DNA of 64,000 nt from JBPYCR01 sp051846935. Its GTDB lineage: Bacteria; Bacillota; Bacilli; Bacillales; Amphibacillaceae. Where the stretch lies: positions 62,001 through 126,000 of the forward strand of contig NZ_JBPYCS010000006.1 of assembly GCF_051846935.1 (NCBI RefSeq). Direction: 5' to 3'. This document shows positions 45,153 through 54,686 of this stretch, one piece after another. The notes under the pieces were generated by a model. That model ran no database searches and was not told the DNA's origin. It was given only the letters and a program-made list of their open reading frames with translations. Each line of letters starts with the position of its first letter. Position 1 is the first letter of the stretch. Position numbers and translations under genes: made by a program.

Positions 45153-46142
45153 AATAGCGAAAAATTCCAAGCTCTAATGGTATCAAATGATAAGGACACG
45201 TTTTCTGTAGACATTGCCAATTTAACTTTAGATGATTTACCTGATGGAGAAGTTATCGTCCGAGTGAGCTATTCGAGTGTAAATTATAAGGATGGGCTCG
45301 CAACAATTCCTGATGGAAAAATCGTAAAGTCATTTCCTCACATTCCTGGCATAGATCTTGCTGGGGTAGTTGTTCAATCAGAGGATGCGCGATTTAAGCA
45401 AGGAGACGAAGTAATCGCTACTAGCTATGAAATTGGCGTTTCTCATTTTGGTGGGTTTAGTGAATACGCACGAATTCCCGGGGCGTGGGTCGTCCCTCTA
45501 CCAGAAGGGTTATCTCTTAAAGAAGCAATGATTTATGGTACCGCGGGATTTACCGCGGCACTATCGATTCAACGTTTAGAAGATAATGGGATTACCCCAG
45601 AAAGTGGCCCTGTTCTTGTTACGGGTGCTACTGGCGGTGTGGGCAGCTTGGCGACTGCCATGCTGGCAAAGCGTGGTTATAACGTAACTGCAAGCACTGG
45701 AAAGGATTCGGAACACGCTTATTTAAAAAGCCTTGGCGCAGAAGAAATTATTCAACGCTCTGCTTTACAAACTGACAAAGTAAAGCCGCTAGATAAGCAA
45801 CGATGGGCAGCAGCCGTTGACCCAGTAGGCGGCTCATCACTCGCATATGTACTTAGCTCAATAAAATATGGCGGTTCAGTTGCTGTAACTGGTTTAACAG
45901 GAGGTACAAAGGTTCCAACTAGTGTATTCCCATTTATTCTTAGAGGTATTAATTTATTAGGAATTGACTCTGTATACTGCCCAATGAATGTTCGAGAAAA
46001 ACTGTGGAGACGAATGGCAACAGACCTCAAGCCGAAGCAGTTAGACTCAATTAGTACCGAAATAGACCTTAACCAATTACCTCACACGCTTTCAGACATT
46101 CTAGTGGGAAAAACAAAAGGTAGAATGGTTTTAGCGTTTTAG
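45150..46142 (+). CDS. YhdH/AcuI-type quinone oxidoreductase (acrylyl-CoA reductase family)
   Basis: A 330-residue zinc-independent MDR enzyme if translated from ATT 45150. The N-terminus then reads INSEKFQALMVSND, matching the family's SEKFQAL-type start; from ATG 45177 nine conserved residues would be lost. NADPH-binding motif VTGATGGVGSLATAML and VRVSYSSVNYKDGLA are typical. The family reduces acrylyl-CoA or other enones. Few bacterial genes start at ATT, so this one may be translated weakly. Single gene. Confidence 0.88.
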   Translation: MNSEKFQALMVSNDKDTFSVDIANLTLDDLPDGEVIVRVSYSSVNYKDGLATIPDGKIVKSFPHIPGIDLAGVVVQSEDARFKQGDEVIATSYEIGVSHFGGFSEYARIPGAWVVPLPEGLSLKEAMIYGTAGFTAALSIQRLEDNGITPESGPVLVTGATGGVGSLATAMLAKRGYNVTASTGKDSEHAYLKSLGAEEIIQRSALQTDKVKPLDKQRWAAAVDPVGGSSLAYVLSSIKYGGSVAVTGLTGGTKVPTSVFPFILRGINLLGIDSVYCPMNVREKLWRRMATDLKPKQLDSISTEIDLNQLPHTLSDILVGKTKGRMVLAF

Positions 46143-46335
46143 ACTACGCAAGCCTCTTGCTAGAATCGTACCGATCTGGCTGAGGAGTGTAAATTGCTAT
46201 GCCTCCACGGAAAGCAAGCTTCTCCGGTAGAAAGTGAGCACGTCAAAACGCGCATTTCTCAATTTCAGGCGCTCATTGATATTCGTGGACTTTTAATTGA
46301 AATACAATGCTTTACCAACGTTGATTGAAAAAGAT
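46143..46335. other. Spacer with decayed repeat
   Basis: Contains a short GC-richer block (CCTCCACGGAAAGCAAGCTTC) in the style of the dispersed repeats; no gene recognised. Confidence 0.3.
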
Positions 46336-46369
46336 AGGTTCCATTCATCCAATTTTGATGATGGAACCT
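46336..46369 (-). terminator. Terminator of the ykn-type operon
   Basis: AGGTTCCATTCATC pairs with GATGATGGAACCT (one bulge, 7-nt loop); on the minus strand it is followed by ATCTTTTTC. Confidence 0.8.
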
Positions 46370-46437
46370 GTATGTTATTAATATGCTAATGTAGTGATTT
46401 CTTATTTTTAATTTGCGCTTGATCGGTTTATTTACTT

Positions 46438-46644
46438 CTAATAATAAAAACCTGTAATGTTTAATAATAATACAACAATAAGTGAAGTTGCTGCACCGAC
46501 ACCTAGTACAGTAAAAACTATTTTCCATTCCTTCGTCTCTAACCAGATGCCTATTGAAACTAGGCCAGTTATAACTACCCCAAAAAATAAAGCCGCATAC
46601 GGATTAGAAGGGGTAATAAAATCATTCCAATTTAACCAATGCAT
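46438..46644 (-). CDS. Small two-helix membrane protein downstream of the ABC permease
   Basis: A 68-residue protein with two predicted membrane helices (about 16-33 and 42-65) joined by LETKEWK. Start ATG 46644 follows GGGG at about eight bases and lies 12 bp after the YknZ-like permease stop; the operon terminator lies downstream. I do not recognise the family. Its position suggests an accessory subunit of the efflux pump. Confidence 0.65.
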   Translation of the reverse strand: MHWLNWNDFITPSNPYAALFFGVVITGLVSIGIWLETKEWKIVFTVLGVGAATSLIVVLLLNITGFYY

Positions 46645-46656
46645 GAAGTATCCCCA

Positions 46657-47850
46657 CTATTCATATCGAAGTGATTCAATCGGATCTAGACGTGAAGCTT
46701 TATTTGCAGGAAGAATACCAAATATAACACCGATTACCATTGAAAATAGTATGCCTCCAATAATGACTGGCAATGAAACGAGAGGCGGCCATCCTGCAAA
46801 ATGAGACACGAGAAGTGCAGCTCCAGTTCCTAACACCATGCCTATTATTCCGCCAATTAGTGTCAGTGTAATTGATTCAATTAAAAACTGAAAGAGGATT
46901 TGTCCGCGCGTTGCACCTAACGACATGCGCACACCAATTTCTCGCGTTCGTTCCGTGACAGAGACGAGCATAATATTCATTACACCAATTCCACCAACGA
47001 GTAAGGAAACACCAGCTATACTGCCAATAATTGTTGTCATAATACCAGTAATTTTTCCAATTCCTTCTGCAATCTCTTCCATATTTATTATTTGATAAGC
47101 GTCTTCTTTCTCATGAATACGATTTAATAAATCCGAAGCTTTTTCGCCTGCTATTTGTAAATCTTCGGGGTTTTTTGTTTGTATAGACACTTCACTAAAT
47201 GCTGTTTTTGCAAATACTGATTGCCATGTCTTCTGTGGCAAATATACCTCATTGGAATTGAATGCAAGAAAACCTGTCTCACTTTCTAATACCCCAACGA
47301 CTTCAACTGGTTGGGAGCCAATATAAATTACTTCCCCTAATATTTCCTCTCCGTCTAAAAGCTCCTCTTGGAAGGATTCACTTACAATCGCAGCCCTGCT
47401 TCCACTTAAAAAGTCAGCTCCAATTAAATTTCTACCTTTTGCAATTTTTAAGCCTCTTACATCCAAAAATGCCTGGTTTATACCTGTAATCGAACCGTCC
47501 GTTGTTTCCTCTCGAAATCGGACAGTTGTCATTTCCGAGCTCGTTGCAACGACCTTCCAAACTTCTGGAATTTCTTTTATAACGTCAATGTCCTTCTGTG
47601 TAAACGGGTCTTCCAACCATATATTTGGATTCGATTGAATTTCTTCATCAGAAGGCATATACATGAGTTCGATCGTGTTCGATTCACCGACAATTTGTGA
47701 TTTCAGTACGGCCTCGCCGCCTTGACCTATCGCTACGACTGCAATTACTGATCCAACGCCAATAATAATACCGAGCATTGTTAAAATTGAACGCATTTTA
47801 TGCGCACGAAGAGAAGAAAACGCCATTTTAATATTTTCCATTATACTCAC
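46657..47850 (-). CDS. yknZ: MacB-type ABC permease (YknZ-like)
   Basis: A 397-residue mechanotransmission-type permease: one N-terminal helix (SILTMLGIIIGVGSVIAVVAIG), a large extracellular MacB core domain (about 45-270), and three C-terminal helices of the FtsX domain (ERTREIGVRMSLGATRGQIL). With YknY and YknX homologues it forms a tripartite-like exporter; in B. subtilis YknWXYZ protects against the SdpC toxin. Its start overlaps the ATPase stop by four bases. Confidence 0.88.
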   Translation of the reverse strand: MSIMENIKMAFSSLRAHKMRSILTMLGIIIGVGSVIAVVAIGQGGEAVLKSQIVGESNTIELMYMPSDEEIQSNPNIWLEDPFTQKDIDVIKEIPEVWKVVATSSEMTTVRFREETTDGSITGINQAFLDVRGLKIAKGRNLIGADFLSGSRAAIVSESFQEELLDGEEILGEVIYIGSQPVEVVGVLESETGFLAFNSNEVYLPQKTWQSVFAKTAFSEVSIQTKNPEDLQIAGEKASDLLNRIHEKEDAYQIINMEEIAEGIGKITGIMTTIIGSIAGVSLLVGGIGVMNIMLVSVTERTREIGVRMSLGATRGQILFQFLIESITLTLIGGIIGMVLGTGAALLVSHFAGWPPLVSLPVIIGGILFSMVIGVIFGILPANKASRLDPIESLRYE

Positions 47851-48545
47851 GGATGACTTCCCTCCCCATGAGCAGTCTGTTCGCTGCCGATAAGCTCCCC
47901 ATCACGAACAAAAACGACTCGATTTGCATATTGGGCAATTTCTTCTTCATGCGTGACTAAAATTATGGTCGTTCCTTCTTTGTTAAGCAATGTAAACAAA
48001 TCCATTATTTGCACACCTGTTTTCGTATCTAATGCTCCTGTTGGCTCATCTGCCAATATAATTTCAGGGTCGTTTACAATTGATCGAGCAATGGCTACCC
48101 GCTGCTTTTGTCCCCCAGAAAGCTCATTAGGCAAATGTTTCATTCTGTCAGAAAGCCCTACCTTTTCCAAGGCAGCAATCGCTTTTTCCTCGCGTTCTTT
48201 TTTAGAAACACCGCCATAAATCATTGGCAATTCAACATTTTGTAACGCATTTAATCGGGGAAGCAACTGAAATTGCTGGAATACGAATCCGATCGATTGA
48301 TTTCGAACGTGAGCAAGCTCTTTTTCCTCGTATTCCGATACACGAACTCCGTTAAGGAAGTATTCACCGCTTGTCGGTTTATCAAGGCAACCAATTACAT
48401 TCATTAATGTCGATTTACCTGATCCAGAAGGCCCCATAATCGCAGTAAATTCGCTGTCTTGAATTAACAAATTAATATTTCGAAGAACCTGAACTTCCTC
48501 TTTTGCGACCATATAGCTTTTAACGATATTTTTTAACTCAATCAT
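47847..48545 (-). CDS. yknY: MacB/LolD-type ABC ATPase (YknY-like)
   Basis: A 232-residue ATPase with Walker A GPSGSGKST, Q-loop FQQFQLLPRL, signature LSGGQKQR, Walker B IILADEPTGALDTKTG and switch His in VTHEEEIAQ. The ADEPTGALDTKTG form is typical of the lipoprotein-release/MacB subfamily. Overlaps both neighbours by four bases. Confidence 0.92.
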   Translation of the reverse strand: MIELKNIVKSYMVAKEEVQVLRNINLLIQDSEFTAIMGPSGSGKSTLMNVIGCLDKPTSGEYFLNGVRVSEYEEKELAHVRNQSIGFVFQQFQLLPRLNALQNVELPMIYGGVSKKEREEKAIAALEKVGLSDRMKHLPNELSGGQKQRVAIARSIVNDPEIILADEPTGALDTKTGVQIMDLFTLLNKEGTTIILVTHEEEIAQYANRVVFVRDGELIGSEQTAHGEGSHP

Positions 48546-49639
48546 TTAGCTTCCACTTCCATCCCGGCTGTAATATCAGCAGGATTTACAATTACATGGT
48601 CATCTTCTTCGAGACCATCCTTAATTTCAATACGCTCGGTTGTAACCGAGCCTATTTTCACTTCTTTCTTTACAGCTCGATTGTTTTCGACAACATAAAC
48701 AAAATTTGTATCTTCTTCTTGTTGTACAGCCTGTAATGGTAGTGTAGTTGTTTCTTGTTTACTCGTCTCAATCTCTATTAACATCTGAAAGCCTGGCTTC
48801 AAATGGATGTCATCCTCTACCGTTACGATAATAGAATATTGAACACCCGAAGTACTATCTTGCATTTCTCCAGATTGATCAGGTAGATCAGCAACAAGAC
48901 TTACCTTCCCGCTCCATTCTTCATCCGGTACCGCATCCGATGTTAGGATAACATTTTGTCCTTCTTTAATTTTTAACGTGTCATATTCGGAAATTGTTCC
49001 TTCTACGATTAGATCATTTAACGAACCAATCCGTACGAGTGGTTTTCGTTGCATTTGTTCTGTACTTGCTGTTGCTTCTTCATCAACAGAAACGACCTTA
49101 CCGGCAATATCACTTGTCACTACGAGCGCTGCCATTTGCTGTTCAATCGCTTCTTTTTGCAGCTGAATGCGTTCTAGCTCAATAGTTGCTTGCTGTTGCT
49201 GGAGCTTGATTTGATCATGCTCTTCCTGCAACATCTCATTATCTTTGTCCCTTTCAAGCTGCTTATCAATTTCTTTATGTTTTTTTCTTAAGTTATTTAT
49301 TTCTAAGCTGCTGGAGCGAAGCTGTAAATCATTTTGCTTCTTTTCAAGCTCCAACTGCTTGTTTTCGTAACGAACAATTTCCGTACCTTTTTCAACCGTA
49401 TCGCCTTCTTCTACAAAAACCTCAGCAATTTCTCCCTTTTCCGCTTCATAGTAAATGTTTTGTTCCTTGTTTAATTTTAACGTGCCAGGAACCATTACTG
49501 TTTCTTTCATCGTTTCTTTTTCTAATTGACTTGTTTCAACCTTTACACTGCTACCAGCTTGGCCTTGCCACACATTGATCCCAATTAATATTCCTACTAG
49601 TAAAACAATTCCTATTCCAATCCAAAGCTTTTTTTTCAT
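48542..49639 (-). CDS. yknX: Membrane-fusion (HlyD/RND-adaptor) protein (YknX-like)
   Basis: A 365-residue adaptor: N-terminal membrane anchor (about 4-23), lipoyl half-motifs (AEKGEIAEVFVEEGDTVEKG and VVTSDIAGKVVSVDEEA), a long coiled-coil hairpin (about 100-175, rich in Lys/Glu/Gln), and beta-barrel domains behind. It links the permease to the cell envelope. First of the three tightly overlapping transport genes; a three-base gap separates it from the YIP1 gene. Confidence 0.9.
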   Translation of the reverse strand: MKKKLWIGIGIVLLVGILIGINVWQGQAGSSVKVETSQLEKETMKETVMVPGTLKLNKEQNIYYEAEKGEIAEVFVEEGDTVEKGTEIVRYENKQLELEKKQNDLQLRSSSLEINNLRKKHKEIDKQLERDKDNEMLQEEHDQIKLQQQQATIELERIQLQKEAIEQQMAALVVTSDIAGKVVSVDEEATASTEQMQRKPLVRIGSLNDLIVEGTISEYDTLKIKEGQNVILTSDAVPDEEWSGKVSLVADLPDQSGEMQDSTSGVQYSIIVTVEDDIHLKPGFQMLIEIETSKQETTTLPLQAVQQEEDTNFVYVVENNRAVKKEVKIGSVTTERIEIKDGLEEDDHVIVNPADITAGMEVEAK

Positions 49640-49642
49640 TTA

Positions 49643-50323
49643 TTATACTCCTGTAAATCCATTTAAAGCCGCACCGATCATTGCAAAAACAATCCCTATT
49701 ACGAAGAAAATAATTGCAATTGTCCAAGCAAGACCTTTCGATAATCCAGCTACTTTATTTAAGCCAATCGCAGATAAAATAACTACCCAGATAGAGAATA
49801 CTTCAAAGCTATTTAATACAGCGCCTAATACACCATCCGCACTAACGAGTGAGCCAAGACTCGTAAACATTATGTTTTGATCTTCTATTTCAACACCTAC
49901 AGCTGCCATAATTGCTCCATTTATTAATAAACTAATAGCAGAAATAATTAAAATATACGTATTCATAGAAAACAATTGTTTAAACGTCACTTCTGATTTT
50001 GCTATTTTAGCAATAACCCAATAAATAAAGCTCGAAATGAGTACGGTGAAAATCGGAATAAATAAACCACCTATTACACTACCTACAGCAGCAAAGGTTT
50101 GTATCATTGCTAGCGATTCAGCGTCCATACCTTCCATTTCCATACTCATATCTACACCTAAAGTCGTTAACCATGTGCCGATTATGAATAGTATCGTAAC
50201 GATGATCATTGCACCCCAAATTTTTGGTCGTTCTTTAATTCGTTCGAATTGTTCGGTCGGACTCGTAATCATTCCAAGCAATGATGGGTTTTTTACATTT
50301 GTTTCTTCTGTCATGTTCTTCAT
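49643..50323 (-). CDS. yknW: YIP1-family membrane protein (YknW-like)
   Basis: A 226-residue protein with about five helices and a Yip1 domain (about 25-220). In B. subtilis YknW is a membrane protein needed for assembly of the YknXYZ transporter; the same order W-X-Y-Z is kept here, which supports the assignment. ATG is preceded by AAGGAGATG. The 96 bp before it separate it from the lipoprotein gene and may hold an own promoter. Confidence 0.88.
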   Translation of the reverse strand: MKNMTEETNVKNPSLLGMITSPTEQFERIKERPKIWGAMIIVTILFIIGTWLTTLGVDMSMEMEGMDAESLAMIQTFAAVGSVIGGLFIPIFTVLISSFIYWVIAKIAKSEVTFKQLFSMNTYILIISAISLLINGAIMAAVGVEIEDQNIMFTSLGSLVSADGVLGAVLNSFEVFSIWVVILSAIGLNKVAGLSKGLAWTIAIIFFVIGIVFAMIGAALNGFTGV

Positions 50324-50419
50324 CTCCTTTAATTTATAAACCGTTAAAATCCTATTGGTACATTAAACTATTATTTTAAAATATAAAACTTAATCCGTTT
50401 ACTCTATTACGCAGGTTTG

Positions 50420-51529
50420 CTATGAATCTGTCTTAACGAACTCCATTTCATCCGCAAGAGATAACAATTCTTCCAACGTAAAATGAGGATCATACAATGA
50501 AACGGTGTAGGTGAAGCCTTCTTCTTGCCAGCTTAGTACGCGTGTATCACCCCCGTCTATAAACTCACCCTTATGGTTGCGAACCGTTACTTGCTCGATC
50601 CCAGGAAGCTCCAGATCCTCTAGATCGGTAGATTCATCGATCACTTTTGATACACCAAGCTCCAGCAAAGGCAATCCATCCTTTTTATACTCCAAATCAA
50701 CTACCTTACTAGGATACTCTCCGGATGATTCAAACCATTCAATTGTATCCATTTCCCATTCTTCCTTTTGAAAGACTAGGAAAGAATCATTAAACCTATC
50801 TGCTGCTTCTGCAAGAGTTATTTCTTCAGATGAATGTAAACCGGAAATATCCTCAATCGTCACATCGTCCGGTAAATCAAGTGTAAATAGCTTCTCCTCA
50901 AAAATAGGATCAAACTCAATTTTTTTGTAGACGAATTGTATTTTATTGTCTCCTGCTTCCGTTACATATTTTAAAACCATCCAATTTTCTTTATCAACCC
51001 ATATTTCTTGATTTCCAATTAACGTACTTTTTTCCTTTGGTTCAGCTACTAAATGGAAAGTATCCCGCCCTGCAACTTTTTCCTCCCCTGCTTCTTCAAT
51101 GTGATGCGTATCGCGTATCATATCGAGAAGCATTTCTGCCTGTTCTCGTGGTGCAGGTGGGTTGTACGCAAGCACCTCTGGATCGCTCATAATGAATGCT
51201 CGGTTTTTTTCTTTTTCATATGTTTTTACAGATTTACTATCGTTCACCAGAATCGTTAAACCAGATTCATCCGTTATTTCCATCCGCATTTTCCCATCAC
51301 CGTTGTACCATTCTTTTGTTTCCATATTTTCTATATCGTCACCGGTTTCCATCGTCATTTCTGCTTCTGCATAGTAAGCAAGAGCTTCTGTCGTTTCCTC
51401 TAATGCATTGTTTATAACTTGATCAGGCGAATACTGGCTTATCTCCGTGGAACACCCAAACAAGAAAACACCGAATCCAATAAAAAGTCCGACATCTAAA
51501 AGTGTACACCTTATATTTATTGTTTTCAC
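50420..51529 (-). CDS. LolA-like/outer-membrane-lipoprotein-sorting-type lipoprotein
   Basis: A 369-residue lipoprotein: signal peptide with lipobox FGCS (Cys at about 26), a LolA/LppX-like beta domain (about 40-225, with ETKEWYNGDGKMRMEI and EIWVDKENWMVLKY), and a C-terminal DUF4367-like domain. Related Gram-positive proteins are found beside sigma factors and two-component systems. Its start overlaps the histidine-kinase stop by four bases, so it is part of the signalling operon and may sense or buffer lipophilic stress. Confidence 0.82.
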   Translation of the reverse strand: MKTINIRCTLLDVGLFIGFGVFLFGCSTEISQYSPDQVINNALEETTEALAYYAEAEMTMETGDDIENMETKEWYNGDGKMRMEITDESGLTILVNDSKSVKTYEKEKNRAFIMSDPEVLAYNPPAPREQAEMLLDMIRDTHHIEEAGEEKVAGRDTFHLVAEPKEKSTLIGNQEIWVDKENWMVLKYVTEAGDNKIQFVYKKIEFDPIFEEKLFTLDLPDDVTIEDISGLHSSEEITLAEAADRFNDSFLVFQKEEWEMDTIEWFESSGEYPSKVVDLEYKKDGLPLLELGVSKVIDESTDLEDLELPGIEQVTVRNHKGEFIDGGDTRVLSWQEEGFTYTVSLYDPHFTLEELLSLADEMEFVKTDS

Positions 51530-52974
51530 CTACCTTTAGTTCTAGGGAGTGAACATAATACCGTTGTCCCAATACTTTCCTCGGAATAAATTTGAATGCT
51601 ACCCTCATGCTTTTCAATGATTTGCTTCGTAATACTTAAACCTAATCCAGTGCCATGCGCATCTTTTTTGCTTCGTGCTTGATCCACCTGATACATTGGA
51701 TCAAATACGTTGTTTAAATGCTCCTTCTTAATACCTTTCCCTTCATTTTGAACTACTAGATAAACATACTGTTCGAAGTTGAGGATGCTTTTATCAACAA
51801 AGTCAAAAAGCCATGGTATCATTGATTCATCATTTGCTGCAACAACCCATATGTGATTCCCCGAACGGCTGTACTTAATCGCATTACTCATCAAATTATC
51901 CGTAACCCGCATCATTTGTTTCGGATTTACTAAGAATGAACCACTTACATTTGAGCTTGCTTGCAAATGAATGTCTTTTTCTTTACATAACGGGTCATAG
52001 CCGGATATAAGCATATCGAAAAATTCCATTCCATCTACACGTACAAATTCAAGCTCATAAGAAGAAGATTGCAACAAAGTATATGTTAATAAATCTTCAA
52101 GCATTTGCTTCATAAAATCTGCTTTTTGAACAATGACTTGACGATATTCATCGCGTTCTTTAACAGATAATCCTTGTTCTTCATGTAACGATTCCGCATA
52201 CGCTTTTATGGAAGTTAATGGTGTTTTTAAATCATGAGAAATTGTTGCGATCATAAATTCCTTGTCTTTTTGTTCCTTTTGAATCGCTTGTTGAGCCTCA
52301 CTTATTTGTTTACTCATTCGATAAAAGTGCTTCTTTAAGATTCCAATTTCATCATTGCTCGTTTCTTTTTCTACAATTGTTTTCCCACTTGCAAATGCTG
52401 TCATATCAGTCATTAAGCAGCTTAATCGGACATTTAGCTTTTGATTAACCATCCGAACAACCGTAAAGTAGATAAGCATAAATAATGCGAGAAAGACACT
52501 GAACATAAATAAGCTTCGCCCTGAAACGTTCGATTTCCATTCTTTTCGTAAGAGCTCTACATTAAAAAAGCCAACCAATTCCTGCTCCTGAAAGACAGGT
52601 TGTCGATATGTGAACGATTGGTATCCTTGTTCTAGTGAGTATAAATTTTTATATAATTTCTTTTTTCCAAGTGCATTTAGTGTAAGGGATGGGTTTGATG
52701 CATAAATCACTAACCCATCTTGATTATATAAGCTGATTGACAGCTGTTCTGACTCCAATTGTTTAACTGGCGTCTTATCTGCATCGATGCGATACAACTG
52801 TGGCTGCTCTAATACCGATTTAATTTCTTGCAGCTCGATTGTTTTTTTAAAATATTCCTGTACTTTTTGATCGCTATAGTATGAATTAATCCAAGCAAAC
52901 AATAAATAAGCAGCAAAGATTGGCAAAATCATTACAATGAGATAGGACAATAATAACCATGTTTTTAACTTCAC
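51526..52974 (-). CDS. Two-component sensor histidine kinase
   Basis: A 482-residue kinase: TM1 (about 6-28), extracellular sensor loop (about 29-150), TM2 (about 153-175), HAMP, HisKA with phospho-His in ISHDLKTPLTSIKAYAESL, and HATPase_c with N-box NLMSNAIKYS and G-box HGTGLGLSI. Overlaps the response regulator by four bases and the lipoprotein by four. Its target is probably the efflux operon downstream. Confidence 0.95.
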   Translation of the reverse strand: MKLKTWLLLSYLIVMILPIFAAYLLFAWINSYYSDQKVQEYFKKTIELQEIKSVLEQPQLYRIDADKTPVKQLESEQLSISLYNQDGLVIYASNPSLTLNALGKKKLYKNLYSLEQGYQSFTYRQPVFQEQELVGFFNVELLRKEWKSNVSGRSLFMFSVFLALFMLIYFTVVRMVNQKLNVRLSCLMTDMTAFASGKTIVEKETSNDEIGILKKHFYRMSKQISEAQQAIQKEQKDKEFMIATISHDLKTPLTSIKAYAESLHEEQGLSVKERDEYRQVIVQKADFMKQMLEDLLTYTLLQSSSYELEFVRVDGMEFFDMLISGYDPLCKEKDIHLQASSNVSGSFLVNPKQMMRVTDNLMSNAIKYSRSGNHIWVVAANDESMIPWLFDFVDKSILNFEQYVYLVVQNEGKGIKKEHLNNVFDPMYQVDQARSKKDAHGTGLGLSITKQIIEKHEGSIQIYSEESIGTTVLCSLPRTKGR

Positions 52975-53672
52975 ATTAACTCACCAATAAATTGATATCC
53001 TTTTCCCCATACCGTCTGAATAAATACGGGGTTTTTAATTGGGTCTTTCAGCTTTTCCCGTAATGCTTTAATATGTACGGTTACCGTATGCAACCCTTCC
53101 CCGTCTACATAGTTCCATACATGTTCATACAGTTCATTTTTAGAGAAAACACGTTTTGGGTTTTGTGCAAGGACTTTTAATAAATCATACTCTTTTGAAG
53201 TTAAGCTAATTTCATTTCCGGAAAGCTTTATTTTTTGTTGCTCCCAATAAATCGTTAACTCATTCGTATAATCGGACTTCTTTTCATACACTGGTGTTCC
53301 TCGATATCGATTCCACCTTCGCAAGTGTGATTCTACCCGTGCTTTCAGTTCGACAAGACTAAATGGCTTTGCTATATAGTCGTCTGCCCCAAGATGGAGT
53401 CCTTGAACTTTATCTTCATCCTCTTTACGTGCACTAATAATAATCATGGGAACGTCACTTTTCCAACGTATGTTTTTACATAAAGCAAAGCCATCCATCT
53501 CTGGAAGCATAAGGTCGACCATGACAAGGTCATAATGACTAGCTTGAAAATCTTCCCATCCTTCAAGTCCAGTTGTTGCCCATGTCACTTCATACCCTTC
53601 TCGCAAAAACAGATCACGAACGACACGTGCAATTTCCGGATCATCTTCTACAAGTAATAGTCTTGATTTCAT
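52971..53672 (-). CDS. OmpR-family response regulator
   Basis: A 233-residue regulator with receiver-domain phospho-Asp in LVMVDLMLPEMDG, Lys in YIAKPFS, and a winged-helix DNA-binding domain (TSKEYDLLKVLAQNPKRVFS and VTVHIKALREKLKD). ATG 53672 is chosen: the receiver fold begins at MKSRLLLVEDD and GGGGG lies upstream; the longer open frame adds unrelated sequence. First gene of the signalling operon, divergent from the DinB gene. Confidence 0.95.
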   Translation of the reverse strand: MKSRLLLVEDDPEIARVVRDLFLREGYEVTWATTGLEGWEDFQASHYDLVMVDLMLPEMDGFALCKNIRWKSDVPMIIISARKEDEDKVQGLHLGADDYIAKPFSLVELKARVESHLRRWNRYRGTPVYEKKSDYTNELTIYWEQQKIKLSGNEISLTSKEYDLLKVLAQNPKRVFSKNELYEHVWNYVDGEGLHTVTVHIKALREKLKDPIKNPVFIQTVWGKGYQFIGELM

Positions 53673-53875
53673 ATGCCCACTAGCCCCCTGTATGAACAAT
53701 ATAACATAGTAAGTAGCTTCTTTTTTTAAGTTTATACTTTTTTTACTATTAGGTGAAGATGCTTTTACAATTAGAAAAAAGTAAAGGAACTGCAACGCAT
53801 TAAAATTTAAATACTGTTTTTCAAAACTGTAAATATCCACCTACAAATACGTAACTCAACCTATAAACAGATACA

Positions 53876-53904
53876 ATGAAACAAAAATAGAACTGTAGTA
53901 TAAT
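53876..53904 (+). promoter_or_regulatory. Promoter of the DinB-family gene
   Basis: ATGAAA, 17 bases, TATAAT (53899-53904), about 35 bp before the GTG start. Confidence 0.55.
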
Positions 53905-53938
53905 GTGAAGTAATTATTACGAGGGAGGTTGAGCGTTA

Positions 53939-54397
53939 GTGGAAGCTATTAATATGTTTAAATATTCGCGAACATCAACATTAATCTTACTTCCTAAATT
54001 AGAGGAAAAATTTTGGGATATACAACCTGACGGGTTTCCAAACACGATTCGTTGGAATGCCGGGCACATTTATGTTACAGCGGAAGATTTCTTAAATGAG
54101 GCGTCCCCTGATTTCGCTATATCGAAACCGAAATGGATGGAACTGTTTCTAGATGGTACAAGACCTTCGGAATGGACAGGTGATATTCCTTCCAAAGATG
54201 AAATTATTGACGCTTTAAAAGAGCAAGAAAGTCGACTTGTACGTTATTTTGAAACGCGTTTAAAAGATAAAGCGGTATCTACACGCGATGTAAATGGTCT
54301 GAAATTAGACACAAACGATGCATCGTTACAATTTGTCACTTGGCACGAAGGGATTCATTTAGGGATTGTTAAGTCCATACGGGATGCGTTAAAATAA
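53939..54397 (+). CDS. DinB-family protein
   Basis: A 152-residue four-helix-bundle protein of the DinB/YfiT-like superfamily. The metal-site histidines expected in the family appear in RWNAGHIYVTAEDF and VTWHEGIHLGIV. Family members bind divalent metal and some are thiol transferases; the role here is unknown. GTG 53939 is taken because GGGAGG lies about ten bases before it; ATG 53954 is the alternative. Single gene with its own promoter and terminator. Confidence 0.85.
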   Translation: MEAINMFKYSRTSTLILLPKLEEKFWDIQPDGFPNTIRWNAGHIYVTAEDFLNEASPDFAISKPKWMELFLDGTRPSEWTGDIPSKDEIIDALKEQESRLVRYFETRLKDKAVSTRDVNGLKLDTNDASLQFVTWHEGIHLGIVKSIRDALK

Positions 54398-54505
54398 GAA
54401 AAACTTCTGTGAAACGGTACAAATTGATAAAAACACCTAAATTGAGGATTGCTAGTAGTAATGAAAATAAAATAGCGGAATGACAGGCTTTGAGCGGATA
54501 AGAAA

Positions 54506-54554
54506 AAGTATCGTAATAAATGGATTGTTTGAGCGCCACTTTATTACGATACTT
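54506..54554 (+). terminator. Terminator after the DinB gene
   Basis: AAGTATCGTAATAAA and TTTATTACGATACTT form a perfect 15-bp stem with a 19-nt loop, followed by ATTTTATTG. Confidence 0.8.
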
Positions 54555-54686
54555 ATTTTATTGTTCCTAATATATTTTTCCGGTTTTCAGGAAAACCTCA
54601 TTGAGTAATATCTACCTGTTCATATTCCTCAATAAGCGCTGAAATATTTGTTATAAATGTTTTCGTTAATTTAAAATTTTACATAT

